From Tretioscincus oriximinensis (Eukaryota > Chordata > Lepidosauria > Squamata > Gymnophthalmidae), in contig JAJVDF010000253.1 of NCBI GenBank assembly GCA_022410635.1, forward strand, positions 1,099 through 65,098: a stretch of DNA of 64,000 nt. Direction: 5' to 3'. Below, in pieces: positions 39,401 to 51,400 of this stretch (position 1 is its first letter; every line of letters starts with the position of its first letter). The notes under the pieces were generated by a model that did no database searches, had not been told where the DNA came from, and saw nothing but the letters and a program-made list of their open reading frames with translations. The translations under genes were made by a program, and so were the position numbers.

Positions 39401-42400
39401 GGCAAAGGATTCAGTTAGGTTAGTTCTTTTATTACCTTCTGTAAATCTATTTCTGAGATAACTGAGGCACATGATGAACTGTCAGGAAATGGCAAGGCAT
39501 CTCTNTAATTTCCCTGTAGCATATAAATTCTAGGGGAATGGTTTTTTGAAAGGAAGTCAAGGTGCATTAGTCTCTCTAGGTCAAATGCAAGATGNGGGAA
39601 GGAGGTAAAGCAGTGAATGGTTGGGAATCCTTAAATTGGAATTAGAAAATAGCAGCAAGAACTAATGTATTCATGTTGAACAAGCCAAGGTCAAGGATAA
39701 GGAAATGAAGAAGACACTGTGTTTAATGAAATTGTATCTTGCCAAACATTGTTGCAAATTCTGCCTATACCTATTAAGGTTTAGGCAGAATTTGCAACAA
39801 TGCTTGGCAAGATACACTATCGTTAACACAGTGTATTCTTTGTTTCCTTATCACTTAAAACCCAGAGTAAAGCAGAGACAGCTGGGGTATAGGTAATCAA
39901 AGTTGGTGTCTTGGACTGCATCCAGACATCACTTACTTATGCTACTGTAACTAGATGTTTTGGAATAAGAGAGTTTATTATTCCAAATTAATAGGACTTT
40001 ATTCCAGAATATTCAAATATAACAAAATAAGTAGGCTATGTCTCAAATCCGCCTAAATAAATCAGGGTTGGACTGTGCAGAAAATTAATTTACAGTTCTG
40101 AAAAAGCACCAACCATCTACTTTTACTAGGGTTATCACATAAGAGAAGAAGAGCTGGTTTTTTATACTGTGCGTTCCTCACCCAAAGGGACTCAAAGAGG
40201 TTTCCAAGCTTATTTTTCACCCAAAGGCTTCCCCATCATGCTGTGATGGTTCCCATTTATCTTTTTCTTTATGTATCTTTCTTAACGTTATGTATACAGT
40301 TACTCCAGAAATACAGCTATCCAAATGATACAGTATTTATGAAAGTCAATCGAATATATAACATGAACCATATAATGGTATACGGGTATAAATGGGTACA
40401 AGGATGGATGTCTGGCTGTTGCCTCCTGGATGGAGCCACAGGCAGGACTCCTGAGATACCATTTGCAGGGAGTCATGAACAGGNGNATATTTTGCTTTCC
40501 TCTNTTCAGACTGCCCAGGTGCATCTGGTGGGCCTCTGTGTGAGACAGAATGCTGGACTTGATGGGCTCTGGCCTGATCCNGTATGGCTCTTCCTATGTT
40601 CTTATGTACATAATAAATGAAAAAAACCACTCAAACCCCCCACCTCCCTATAAGGACTATTGCCGTTCCTAAATGTCATAAGTTACCTAATATGCAAGTT
40701 AGAGATCATAACTATTGTGTGGGATAGCAATGGATATCTATTGCTGTTCACACCAATTGCAGTAACTATCTGGGTTGGCTAGAGCTGTGGCCAGTAGAGG
40801 GCACTCACCCAACACTACAACCAACACAGAACTTCAACCTTGGTATCTCTGCTGAAACACCAGGACTCTTAACCAGTGTACCACTATGCCTCAACCATGC
40901 GTTATTATTTTACAACTTAAATAGATATAGAAGGGAGCAATTTGCACTAGTTGCAGCAAATAATGCCTGCAGAAAGGAAAATTGCTTTTTCACACTTACA
41001 AAAGCACTGTCCTGGTTTTTATATGGTTATCCTAATTTTCACAGAAACCATTTTTCCTGATCACTTGTTGTTAACAAAAATAACAGATCAATTACCAGTA
41101 ATCTTCTTAAAAATAATAGATTCCTCCTACTCCCTCTTAGGCACAAGACATTATTCTTTTCCATGAAAAGCTCTAAGGGGTTTGATGTACTGTATCATTA
41201 GGGGTCTGGCATATTTTCATCCAGTTGTAGTTGGAAGTGGGCCAGACAAGCACATAGAATGTTACTATCAGAATCCCTGTATCACCTGGGGTGCTGCTTG
41301 AGATGACCTATGAGCCTAAACCTGACTCAGCAGTTTCCTAGTAAAATCTCTGTGCTGAGACANTACCTATTCAAAGATTCTGATCAAACCACTCCCTTTC
41401 CTTAAGTATGCATAGAACAGTTAGCAAGTGGACCACCCTTAGGCTGACCAGATGACCCCTTATGGGGTGGGTGGGTTTGAAAACCCGGTTTTGGGGTGAA
41501 TCCCAGTTTTTTCTGAGGAAATTTTTTTCAAAAAAAGATTTTTTTTAATTTTTATTTTTTTGAATATTTTTTCCTCAGAAAAAACTGGGAGGCACCCCAA
41601 AACCGGGTTTTCAATCCACCCCCAAAAGGGGTAATTTGGTCATCCTAAATTCATCCTAAAAGTTTATCCCAATAAGTTAAGTGTGAATTCACCCCAGAGT
41701 AAGTCTCTAGTTCAGTGAATGAAACCTCACAGGTTTAGTTTTCATGCATTGCTGACCACTGTCCATATGAGCAGAAGCCAATAGTACATATAAAACTGAC
41801 ATCTGAAATATGTCAGTTTTTTCTTGCCTACCAGGCTATGCTGAACTGGAACTTTAACCAGTTTTTGATGCTATGGAGGTTGTCTTCCTTTGTCCTAGCT
41901 GGTGTCTCTGGCTGCAACGTGCAAGGCTTATGGTATGGAAAGCTGGTCCTTTTCCACCCCTGAGGCATCATCACTATTTTCTCTTTCTGTTAGGTGAAGG
42001 GCTCTTCTGGTGATGGGACAGATGCAGTGGTGATTTTGGAAAAGTCTCCCTTCCAGCAGGAGAATGTTTCTGAACTCCTGAAAAAATACACAAAGCTTCA
42101 ACTCCAAATGTCTAATGACATATACAGCACTTATAGCCTGTATCTTCCTTCGGAGCTAAATGGTAAGTGATGATCAAGAGGAAATCTGGAATATCTGTTA
42201 CACAGGCGAAACCAGGCCTAGATTGCAGTGAATGTCCCTCAGGTCCTAACTAAAATGCACTTGAAAGATNTCTCCGCTGTTAATGGCTTGGCAGACAGAG
42301 ATTAGATTAACTCCGCATTTTCTCGATAGTAAATCAAGGACTTGATACCCTGGATGTTAAAACTCTTCACCAGTGTGGTGGGAGGTTTTGGCAGGATGCC

Positions 42401-45400
42401 TTGTGTTGCTTTCCTTTGCCTTGACTATTAACCATCACCAATCTCTTGTGTGTATGACCTCATGATGAGACACATTCCCAGGGCACACCAGCAACATCAA
42501 ATGTAAGAAGTTTAAAGTGGTAGTATGGATCCTGAGTGACTTCCTTTCCACCATGCTAATTTTCCTTGTGTAGGAATGAATTCATCTTCCGCAGGAAGAC
42601 GGTCATATGAACATTTTCCCTGGGTGCAGTGTTTAAGAGGTGAAACCTACTGGAGTGTGTTTTCTAATCTGTTTCCTTCTGAGTGTATAAATGATTGTTT
42701 GGTCGTTCTAAATGCAACTCTCTGTTCTGAGAGGCACGAAAGAAAGAAAGCAGCAGGGATTGGTGCATATTTTCTGGTGNAGGACAGCTGGAGTGTTTTC
42801 AGATTGAATTTGGGTAGCAATTGAAACACAGCTGTATAATGGCTGTTTGAAAAGCTCTTAACCTGGTTGCACCGTTGCAGGCTTGATTTTTTGGTAGTAG
42901 TAGTGGTGGTGGTGGTAGTAGAAGTCCAGGAAGAGGAAGAAGAAGATGACGACGGTGACATCTGGGGTTTTTATACCCCTGTTTTTCTCACATTTTTCGC
43001 CTGAAGGCTTACATTCTATCTTCTCCACCACACTGTGATAGTCCCCATTTATTTAATTGCAATTTCTTGTTTTTGAATATCTGGGTTGGCTAGAGTTGAG
43101 GCTAGTAGAAGGGGCTCACCCCTCTCCATAGCCATCATTGAGCTTTGAACTTTATATGAAACAACAGGGCTCTTTACCGCTGTACCTCCCCATGTTTTAT
43201 TACCCTGGAAGACAGTACAAANCAAAAGAAATAGGATATAAAGAATAAAACCCACAGGCATACAATCCTAATGATCTGAAAGGATAGACTTGCCTACCTT
43301 TTCCTTGTTAGTCTCTATGGTNCCACGAGAGGANCCACTTGCTAGAAATTCTACTTTTTAAAATTCGGGATTCTAGCTTCTAGATTACCCGTTCCTGACC
43401 CGTTCTACAATGATAAAATCCAAACAACTGTCACTCTAAGTCCCCCCCCCCGAGCCTGAGGGTGCATGCGCTATGAATTCAAGCCACCAGCTGGGAAAGG
43501 AAGCAGCCTATGAGTGGGGGGTGGGGGGGCAGCAGGAGCTGCACCAGCAATGAGAACAGCAACAGCTGATGGGTGTGGTGTAGAAGCAGAGCAATTGAGG
43601 GGGGGGGGGTGTCAGAAACCGGAGCACTGGCAGGGGAGGAGGAAAGGCCTGCTAGAAGGCCATTCCATTTACAGCCTGGGAACAGCCATCCTCTACTAGT
43701 TTAATGACAACATGAGGTTTTAGGAATTCCCTGTCTAAGCAGCAACCAGCAACCAGCACTTGCCAAGGTGTTTCTTTTAATATAAAAAAATGAATTAATC
43801 TCCTGTCTCCACAAGATGGCATCATCGCACTGGAAGCCAGAAAGGAAAGCCTGTTGCTATTTTACTTCCTCCATCCTCTTGCATTATGCCCATACCATCC
43901 TCCTTCCCCCCCCCCCCCAAATTTTATGCAACTCAGAAATCCTAAAGTTCCCTTAAAGCAGTGGCTCCCAAACCATGGGTTGAGACCCTGGAAATTGTGT
44001 CCTGCACATGTGCAGTACAGTGATACCTCGGTTCTCGAACATAATTCGTTCCAGGAGGACGGTCGAGAACCAAATTGTTCGAGAACCGAAGCAATGATGA
44101 CGCAAGTAAGGCGCGACGCAATGATGACACAAGCAAGGCGCGCTGGGCCGAATGAACGCCATTCGGCTCAACTCGGCTCATCTCGGAAGTTCGAGTTCCA
44201 AATATTTGTTCGGATTCCAAGACAAAAGTTTCTCAAATCTCCTGGTCAAATACCGATTTGGTCGAAAGTCAAGGCGTTCGAGAACCGAGGTATCACTGTA
44301 CTGCTCAGTACATGTGCAGTAGTTTGAGGGTCACAGACACTTTACAGGATACAATTTCCAGAATCTTAACCCATGAGCTGGGAACAGATGCCCTTTTCTT
44401 TTTGGTGCTGAAAACATTTTATTTCAATTCTTTATACATACAAAAATCATACATATTAAAATTAAAATGTTCCATTTTTTCCCCTTTTTATAATTCCCCC
44501 CTTCCCCTCTCCCCCCCCCTCCCCGTTTAAGATGTTAAATTACACATAAAATATTATGGCAGTTGGGGTTTACATATGGAAAACTAATCTTAGTTTCATG
44601 GCTTCACTGTCAACCATTTTTGTTTACACATCCATTTATATATATTATTTACTTTATTTACCTTACAAATGGAAATGCCATAGCAATCACATTGATTATA
44701 TATTCATACATTTTTTGCATTGTCTGTGCAGTGCAATCTTTCCACCCCCTACTAGGACAGTTTGGGCACACAATTGTCAATGACTTCCCTTACTTCCAAC
44801 GAGCAAATATGATCCAAATGTAGGCTGACCAGATGACCCCTTTTTTTTGGGGGGGGGGGTGAAAACCTGTTTTGGGGGTGCCTCTTGAAAAGGTTTTCCT
44901 CAGAAAAAACTGGGAGGTACCCCAAAAACAGGTTTTCAACACCCCCCCCAAAAGNGGTCATTTGGAACAGCTGCCTCAGAAGCTTAGCAAAGCAATTATA
45001 TGTAAAAGTGAAGGCATGAAAGTAAAAAATCATAATAGAAGGGAAATAGAATGACTCTGTTCTTGCAAATTTTTCCCCCTGACATTATAAAGTGCTGAGA
45101 ATAGGCATCACCATCCTGTGCATTTTTACTATTGTTTATAAAATAGTAAAAAAAATATGATCTGTTTTCATTCATGGCTCCAGCATCTTGAAATGTAGGG
45201 TACCAAATGAGCATGTTTCTATATATATTGTTCATTTTTTTTCATTGCGAAGGAGGTTTCTGTTAAAGAAAATCAGTCATTTGGATTCCAATCATATTTT
45301 GCTAGGAGGATCTTTGGAGGAAAAGTGGGCTACAATTTCATAAAAAATAGTCATTAGTAGGACCAGGGGGAATTCCTTGAAACTGATGGGTGGACGAGAA

Positions 45401-48400
45401 AGAGAAAGGAAAGTGTTTTTTTTACCCACAGAGTCATTGGTCTATTGAATTGACTTGCAGAAGAGGTGGTCATATCTAAGCAGCCTGGTTAGCTTCAAGA
45501 TAGGATTAGACAAGTTCATGGACGCCACGGGTATCAATAGGATGGGTCTCTTGATCCTGCCTCTGGGGTGGAGCAACAGGCAGGATTCCTGAAATGTCAT
45601 CTGCAGGATGTCGAGAAAGGGCGAGGGTTTTGCCTCCTTCTGCTTGAGACTGCTCAGGGGCACTTGNTCGGCCAGTGAAGACTATGGCAAACCCCACTTG
45701 GCTCATCCACATGCCAGTCTACATGCGTCGTCTACACTTGCATGTGGATGGCAGGTCCCTATTCCAAGAGTTGAGAACAGGTGAGGGTTTTGCCTTTTGC
45801 TTGAGACGGCCCAGAGACGGTTGGTGGTCCACTGTGTGAGTCAGAATGCTGGACTAGATGTGCTGTGGCCCCATTCAGCAGGGCTCCTCTTAGGTTCTTA
45901 ATAAAGCAAGGCAAAGCTGTGATTTCAACTTGATGCCCTGCTAATGTTGTTCAGAAGGGAAGAGAGCTCAGCAGTTTGCATTAAGGTGCGATGGTTTGAT
46001 TTCTTTCTCTTAGAAAGTTAAAAGTGGAAATGGAAATGCCTTGAGTTGCCAAGCTCCTTAGATATTAGAGCATAGCCTGTTATTTCCTTTTTCAAGGCAC
46101 TTAGGACTTGCAAGTTCTAGCAAGGTTCCTCCCTCCCTTCCTTTCTCTCTTCCTGCTTTTTTCTCCTTATCCCTCAGAGGCATGTCTGAAACACTTTATT
46201 GTACAGTTAATACTCCTTTCAAGGTTTGGCTCCTCAGAGCTTACATAAGCTGGTATGTATAACTAAGCCATTATCAGACTAAATTGTTGCTTTAATATTT
46301 AAAAGAGTTCGTGTGTAAGTGTGTTGCTTGGTTGCCTATGATACACATCGTATACTGGAACAGCAGTTACTAAACTGAACTTGTTTTGAATGCTGAGAGA
46401 TGGTGAGCTGTTGTCCTCAATGATTTAAATATAATTTCTTCTTCTCAGAGAGGAACTTTCTCTTAACCATTCTCAGCCTGTCAAATTTGACCATGTAATT
46501 AGTTTTTTCCAAGTTTCCACTGTCTTAATTCGAGGCACGGTGGTGCAGAGGTTAAGAACAACGGCCTTTCAGCAGGGATCCCATCCACACGAAGCCTTAT
46601 TCTGGGTCACATCTCGGGACAGAGCTTGGCCACCCACAAGCCAGTATAGACTACGGTAGTGTAGACTGCCATAGTCTACACTAGCATATTGTTGGCAGGT
46701 TCCTATTCCAAGGGGCAGCCCAGAATAAGGCTCCGTGTCGATGCAGCCGAAGAGGAAAGTATTCGAGGCCGGAGTGTTTGTCATGGAGAGGAGTAAGAAC
46801 CCTTCTACAGGCCTTAGTTTGANCAAACCTAGCTGGGAAACCCCTTTGAGTCCTTTCGGGTGAGAAAAACAGGGTATAGCAACTCAGTTCTTCTCCTCCT
46901 CCTCTTCCTCCTCCTCCAATTGCAACTCCATACGTACAGATTTGTGGAAGCAAACATCCCCTATTTTCCCAAGCCATTTGGTGTGAATTGATTTTTCCTA
47001 AACTAGCATGTAGGAACAGGTGCTTTCCGAAAGGGCTTTTCACTGTCGATGAAAGCCCCTGTCCAGATTCTTATTCAATAGATGATTCAGGGTAAGTCTG
47101 AATGCTTAATATGCTGCCTGTAACTTCCCTTGCTGACTAGGAAGTCAGTAATGCCTTCTTGCCAGGAATGGGATGATGGAACATGCCATGCCATTTCTTT
47201 TTAAAATCTATCTGTAAACGTCTGATCCATTAAGCAGTAGGTTCTTAATAACATTAACGTTGCGCTTGTCCATTTGTTTCATTTAACATCTGGTTTCTTT
47301 TAGGCTAGCTTCCAGGGCCTGTCACACTTCCTTGTTATGACAGCGTGTGCTTTGTGAACGGTAGACACAGTTTCCAGGGAGAAGCAATCTAATCCAATTT
47401 GAACTACCGCATATCCATGAGAAACATGGGGTGGCTAATGGTCTACAAAAATCAGAACCCCTNTTCCAGTGGGTTTTGCGCGACCAGCTGTACACAGCTG
47501 TGTGCAGTATTAATGTGCCATTGTGTATTTAATACGATCTTGGCTCAAGAAAACGCCTGACTTACTTTCCTCCAACCCGGTACCCTTCAAATGTGTTGGA
47601 TGACTCTCGTTATTCTTATACAGCATCATTAGCCTCCCTGACTGGAAGTGCAAAGAACTAGAGTTTAATGATCTTTACAGGACACCATAACTTCCTGATT
47701 TGATTCCATACTGTTCGGCAAGANGTACAGGGGAAAAGCTGATATTGTAAGAACAGTGCGGGCTATTAGAATCTTCCCCCATATCCTTCTCTCATCTAGA
47801 CGTGCCTGTGCACAAGGATCTCAAGAAGAAAGCCACCTGGAAGTTCCTCCCCCTTTGGAGAGGCAAGGGCATGCAGGAGGCCTTCTCTGTGGTGGTTCCC
47901 ACACTGTGGAACAACCTCCCTCTAGAGCAGGAGTGGGCAATTAATTTTTCCCAAGGGGCCGCATGAGAAATTGGGGTGGTTTTAGAGGGCCGGATTAATA
48001 TAGTTAACTCAGTTCTACCCAATACTGTATATAACTCTGAGCTAAGAGGGCCGGGCCGGTCAGAGACAGTAGGAGGGCCNCATGTGGCCCTCGGGCCGAC
48101 CNTTGCCCAGGTCTGCTCTAGAGGCTTACCAGGCGCCTTATACAATTTAGCTTTCAGCACCTAGTAAAAACACCCCACTCAGGGTTTTGACTTGTAGCTC
48201 CCCCTGCATTCTGTCCTTCCAGGGATGGTGGGTGGGTTGGAAGGAGGGTATGGATCTTTTAAAATGCTTTATTGATGTGTATTTTTTATTATTTACCCTG
48301 TTACCTGCCCTCGGACCAGTGGTGAAGGGCAGGATATACATTTCCAGGTAAATAAAATAAATTGGGACTGTAGCTTGATGATCTTTTCAGGCTGGTATTT

Positions 48401-51400
48401 AATACACACTGGGTTGGAGATGGACAAAGAAATGTGGCATAATACTTTTCTTTCAGGGACAAATGAAGAATTCTTCTTGGGCACTTTTGCAAAGGGGTAG
48501 TTACCTAATTGTCGGTGGCTTGTAGAATTGGCTATAGGATTGAGCTGCCACTCATGCAGATACTTTCAACGAATAAAACTATTTTTTTAATTAAAGGGAA
48601 ATGCAAAAACCTTGTGTATTAGGGACACAATGTGCCTGTTGATTGTCCTGGTTTTTAATTAATGTGACTCATTTGTGTCCTCTGTCAGCAAGAGAGATCT
48701 TCTACTTCAAAGGCCGTGGACAGACTTCCCCTAAAGTTAGATCTTGATGCATGTGCCTTAATGTGAAGCCAAAAAAATAATCAGAAAAGGCTCCAGTGCC
48801 CATCCCACTGTAAACAATAGGGGCAGGTAGAATCAAGGGAAAATTACCTCTCTGTGACATACCTCTTGGCTTGTCTGCCAAAGACAGAAGCTTCTTGTTA
48901 CCTGCAGCAATAGCTCCCTGTGTGGACAAAAGCTGCATAGCAATTGCCTAAATCAGATATGCCACTAAGAAGAGTTGGTTTTTATATTCCACAACCTGAA
49001 GGGACTCAAAGTAGCTTACATAATTGTTCTCCTTTTCACAACAGAGACCTTGTGAAGTAGGTGGGACTGAGAGAGCCCCAAAGAACTGTGACTAGCCCAA
49101 GATCACCCAGCTGGTTTTGTGGAGGAGTGCAGAATTTAACCGAGTTGGGCACTCATAAGGAAGCTACACATAGGGTTGCCATATCTTGGCATCCCCAAAC
49201 CGGGACATGGGTGGGGTGGGTGCGTGCACGCCCGTGCGCGCACACATGAACAGGCGTGCGTGCGCGCGCGCATGCGCACACATGAACAGGTGTGCGTGCG
49301 CGCATGCACACACACAGACGCTTGTAGAGAGACTGGCAGAACCTCTCTTCTCTCACTACAAGCGTCCGTGTGCGCGCGCATGCACGCGCGTGCGCACACA
49401 GCTGCTCCTTTGCTAGAGGCTGGGTTTCGTCCTGCTCTGAGGCAAGCGCGCCAACTCCAGCAGAGCAAAAACGCTTGAGTTTGTGACAGGAGAACAGAGC
49501 TATTCTCCTGTCAGAAACCCAGGCGTTTTTGCTCCACTGGGGTTGGCGCGCTTGCCTCAGAGTAGGACGAAACCCAGCCTCCAGCAAAGGAGCAGCTGTG
49601 GCGCGCTCCGAGGGNCCTCCCAGGACCCCGGAAAGCGTTGCGCGCGCTGCAGCCGTCAGCTCTGACGGCTGCTTTTCCTTTAAAATCCCGCCTTTTTACA
49701 TTCCCTGATGCTGCATCGGGGAATGTAAAAAGCCGGGATTTTACCTTAAAACCCGGAGGGGACTATATTTTAGTCCCCAAAACCGGGTTTGTCCCGGTTT
49801 ACCGGGACGTATGGCAACCCTAGCTACACAGGGCTTCTCCAGAGGTCCCATGCAGCTCCACAATAGCCTGGTCTCCAAGGAGGTTTCCATTGGCCCATCT
49901 GCATGATTCAGTATGTGCCAGGTAGATTTTCATTCTTCTGACTGGGAAACACGATCAGAATTTTGCACAGTGGACATTCTNTGGTTTAACATGTTTGTGT
50001 GCTGGAAAAGTACCTCTCTAGTTTTGAAGCAAAAAGTGAGGACATTTCAGTGTGCTTCAGAACAGGGAAGAAGGAGAGGTAACCGTCAATAGAATGTATA
50101 AACGTGTCATTTTCTCAGGGCAAAATCAAGGTTCAGCATTCTTTACCATCTGGAAGTATCATGCTTGTGGTGAGACGGGCGTCTTGGAAATGCAGACATT
50201 GTCCTTGGCTCGGCAGAAGATAGAAATAGCAACNTCAGCTCCTGAGTAATTTCTCTTCAAGAAACACTTTGGATCTTTTCCCTCTTTGTCCACCAACGGT
50301 TGCTCAGCTTCCAACCAAATTGTCTCCCAACCATTGCCAAAAATTCCAAATTACCCAATATAATTCAGGGCCTGAAGCTAGAACTAAGTTAAAAGCAAGT
50401 CAATTCATCATTTTTTGCTTTGTTTTTAGGTTATGCCATAAGAATTTGTGGATAACGTGGGCAAGGACACTTGAAGATTTTGTTGGGGTTACAGTTTTAA
50501 GAAAAGTGATGTGACTTAAGCCCCCTCCCCACTTTCTGCTTATTCCGGAATTTACTCTAAATCTGGAATAACCCATTTGCGATTGCGTCCTCACTCATCT
50601 TCAATATTCCACATTGTTTCCTGTTTCCTTGTTACATTTCTTTGTATTTTCATGACATCATATGCCCCACAAGTAATTGCTGCATTTGTTTTATTAGTTT
50701 TCCCAGCATTCTGTGCAAGCTGAGAGCCAATGCACTTTTACATGTAGCCTCAAAGTCTTGCTAGATTTTCCATTTTTCCACAATGGAAGACCTCAAGAAG
50801 AAGAAGAGGAAGAAGAGGAGGAGGAGGCGGCAGGAGGAGGAGGTTCTTATACCTCACTTTTCTCACTTTTCAAAGGGGTTCAAAGCGGCTTACAAGGGTA
50901 TTTTTGCCCGAAGGCTTACATTCTGTCTTCCCCACCAGGCTGTGGTGGTTCCCATGTATCTACTTGCAGTCAGTTGCAATTTCTAGCGCTTTCGAATAGC
51001 TGGGTTGCCTAGAGCTACAGGCTAGTGGAAGGTACTCACCCCTCCTCACGTCCGACACAGGGCTTTGAAACCCAATCTCCCAGATGAGAGACAGATTCCT
51101 TAGCGACTGACAGAGACAGATTCCTTAGGTAGGATAGAAGCTAAAGATCCTTCGTGAGGAGGCAGCCTTATTCACACTCATTAGGATATCAGAAGGGAAT
51201 GTTTCTTGATATTGTACATTTCTTGGAAATTGCGCTTTCTCATTTTGAAATCATTGTCTCTTTAACTCAATTACTGCCTATCTGCTGTATCTATCCTCAT
51301 GATGTTTCCAAGGTTAAGCATAAAGGAAGGAAGGTTATCTCTGGCACATTGAGCTCTTTTTGAGAGCTAAATACAAAAATAATCAAACCTGATACCTTTG

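Noticed and set aside
43854..44327. 157-codon frame and minus-strand counterparts
   Set aside because: They read through the terminal and inner inverted repeats of a mariner-type MITE; composition, not coding.
49136..49587. Cys/Ala/Arg/His-rich frames on both strands
   Set aside because: They translate the alternating CG/CA tract of the 652-bp DNA element.
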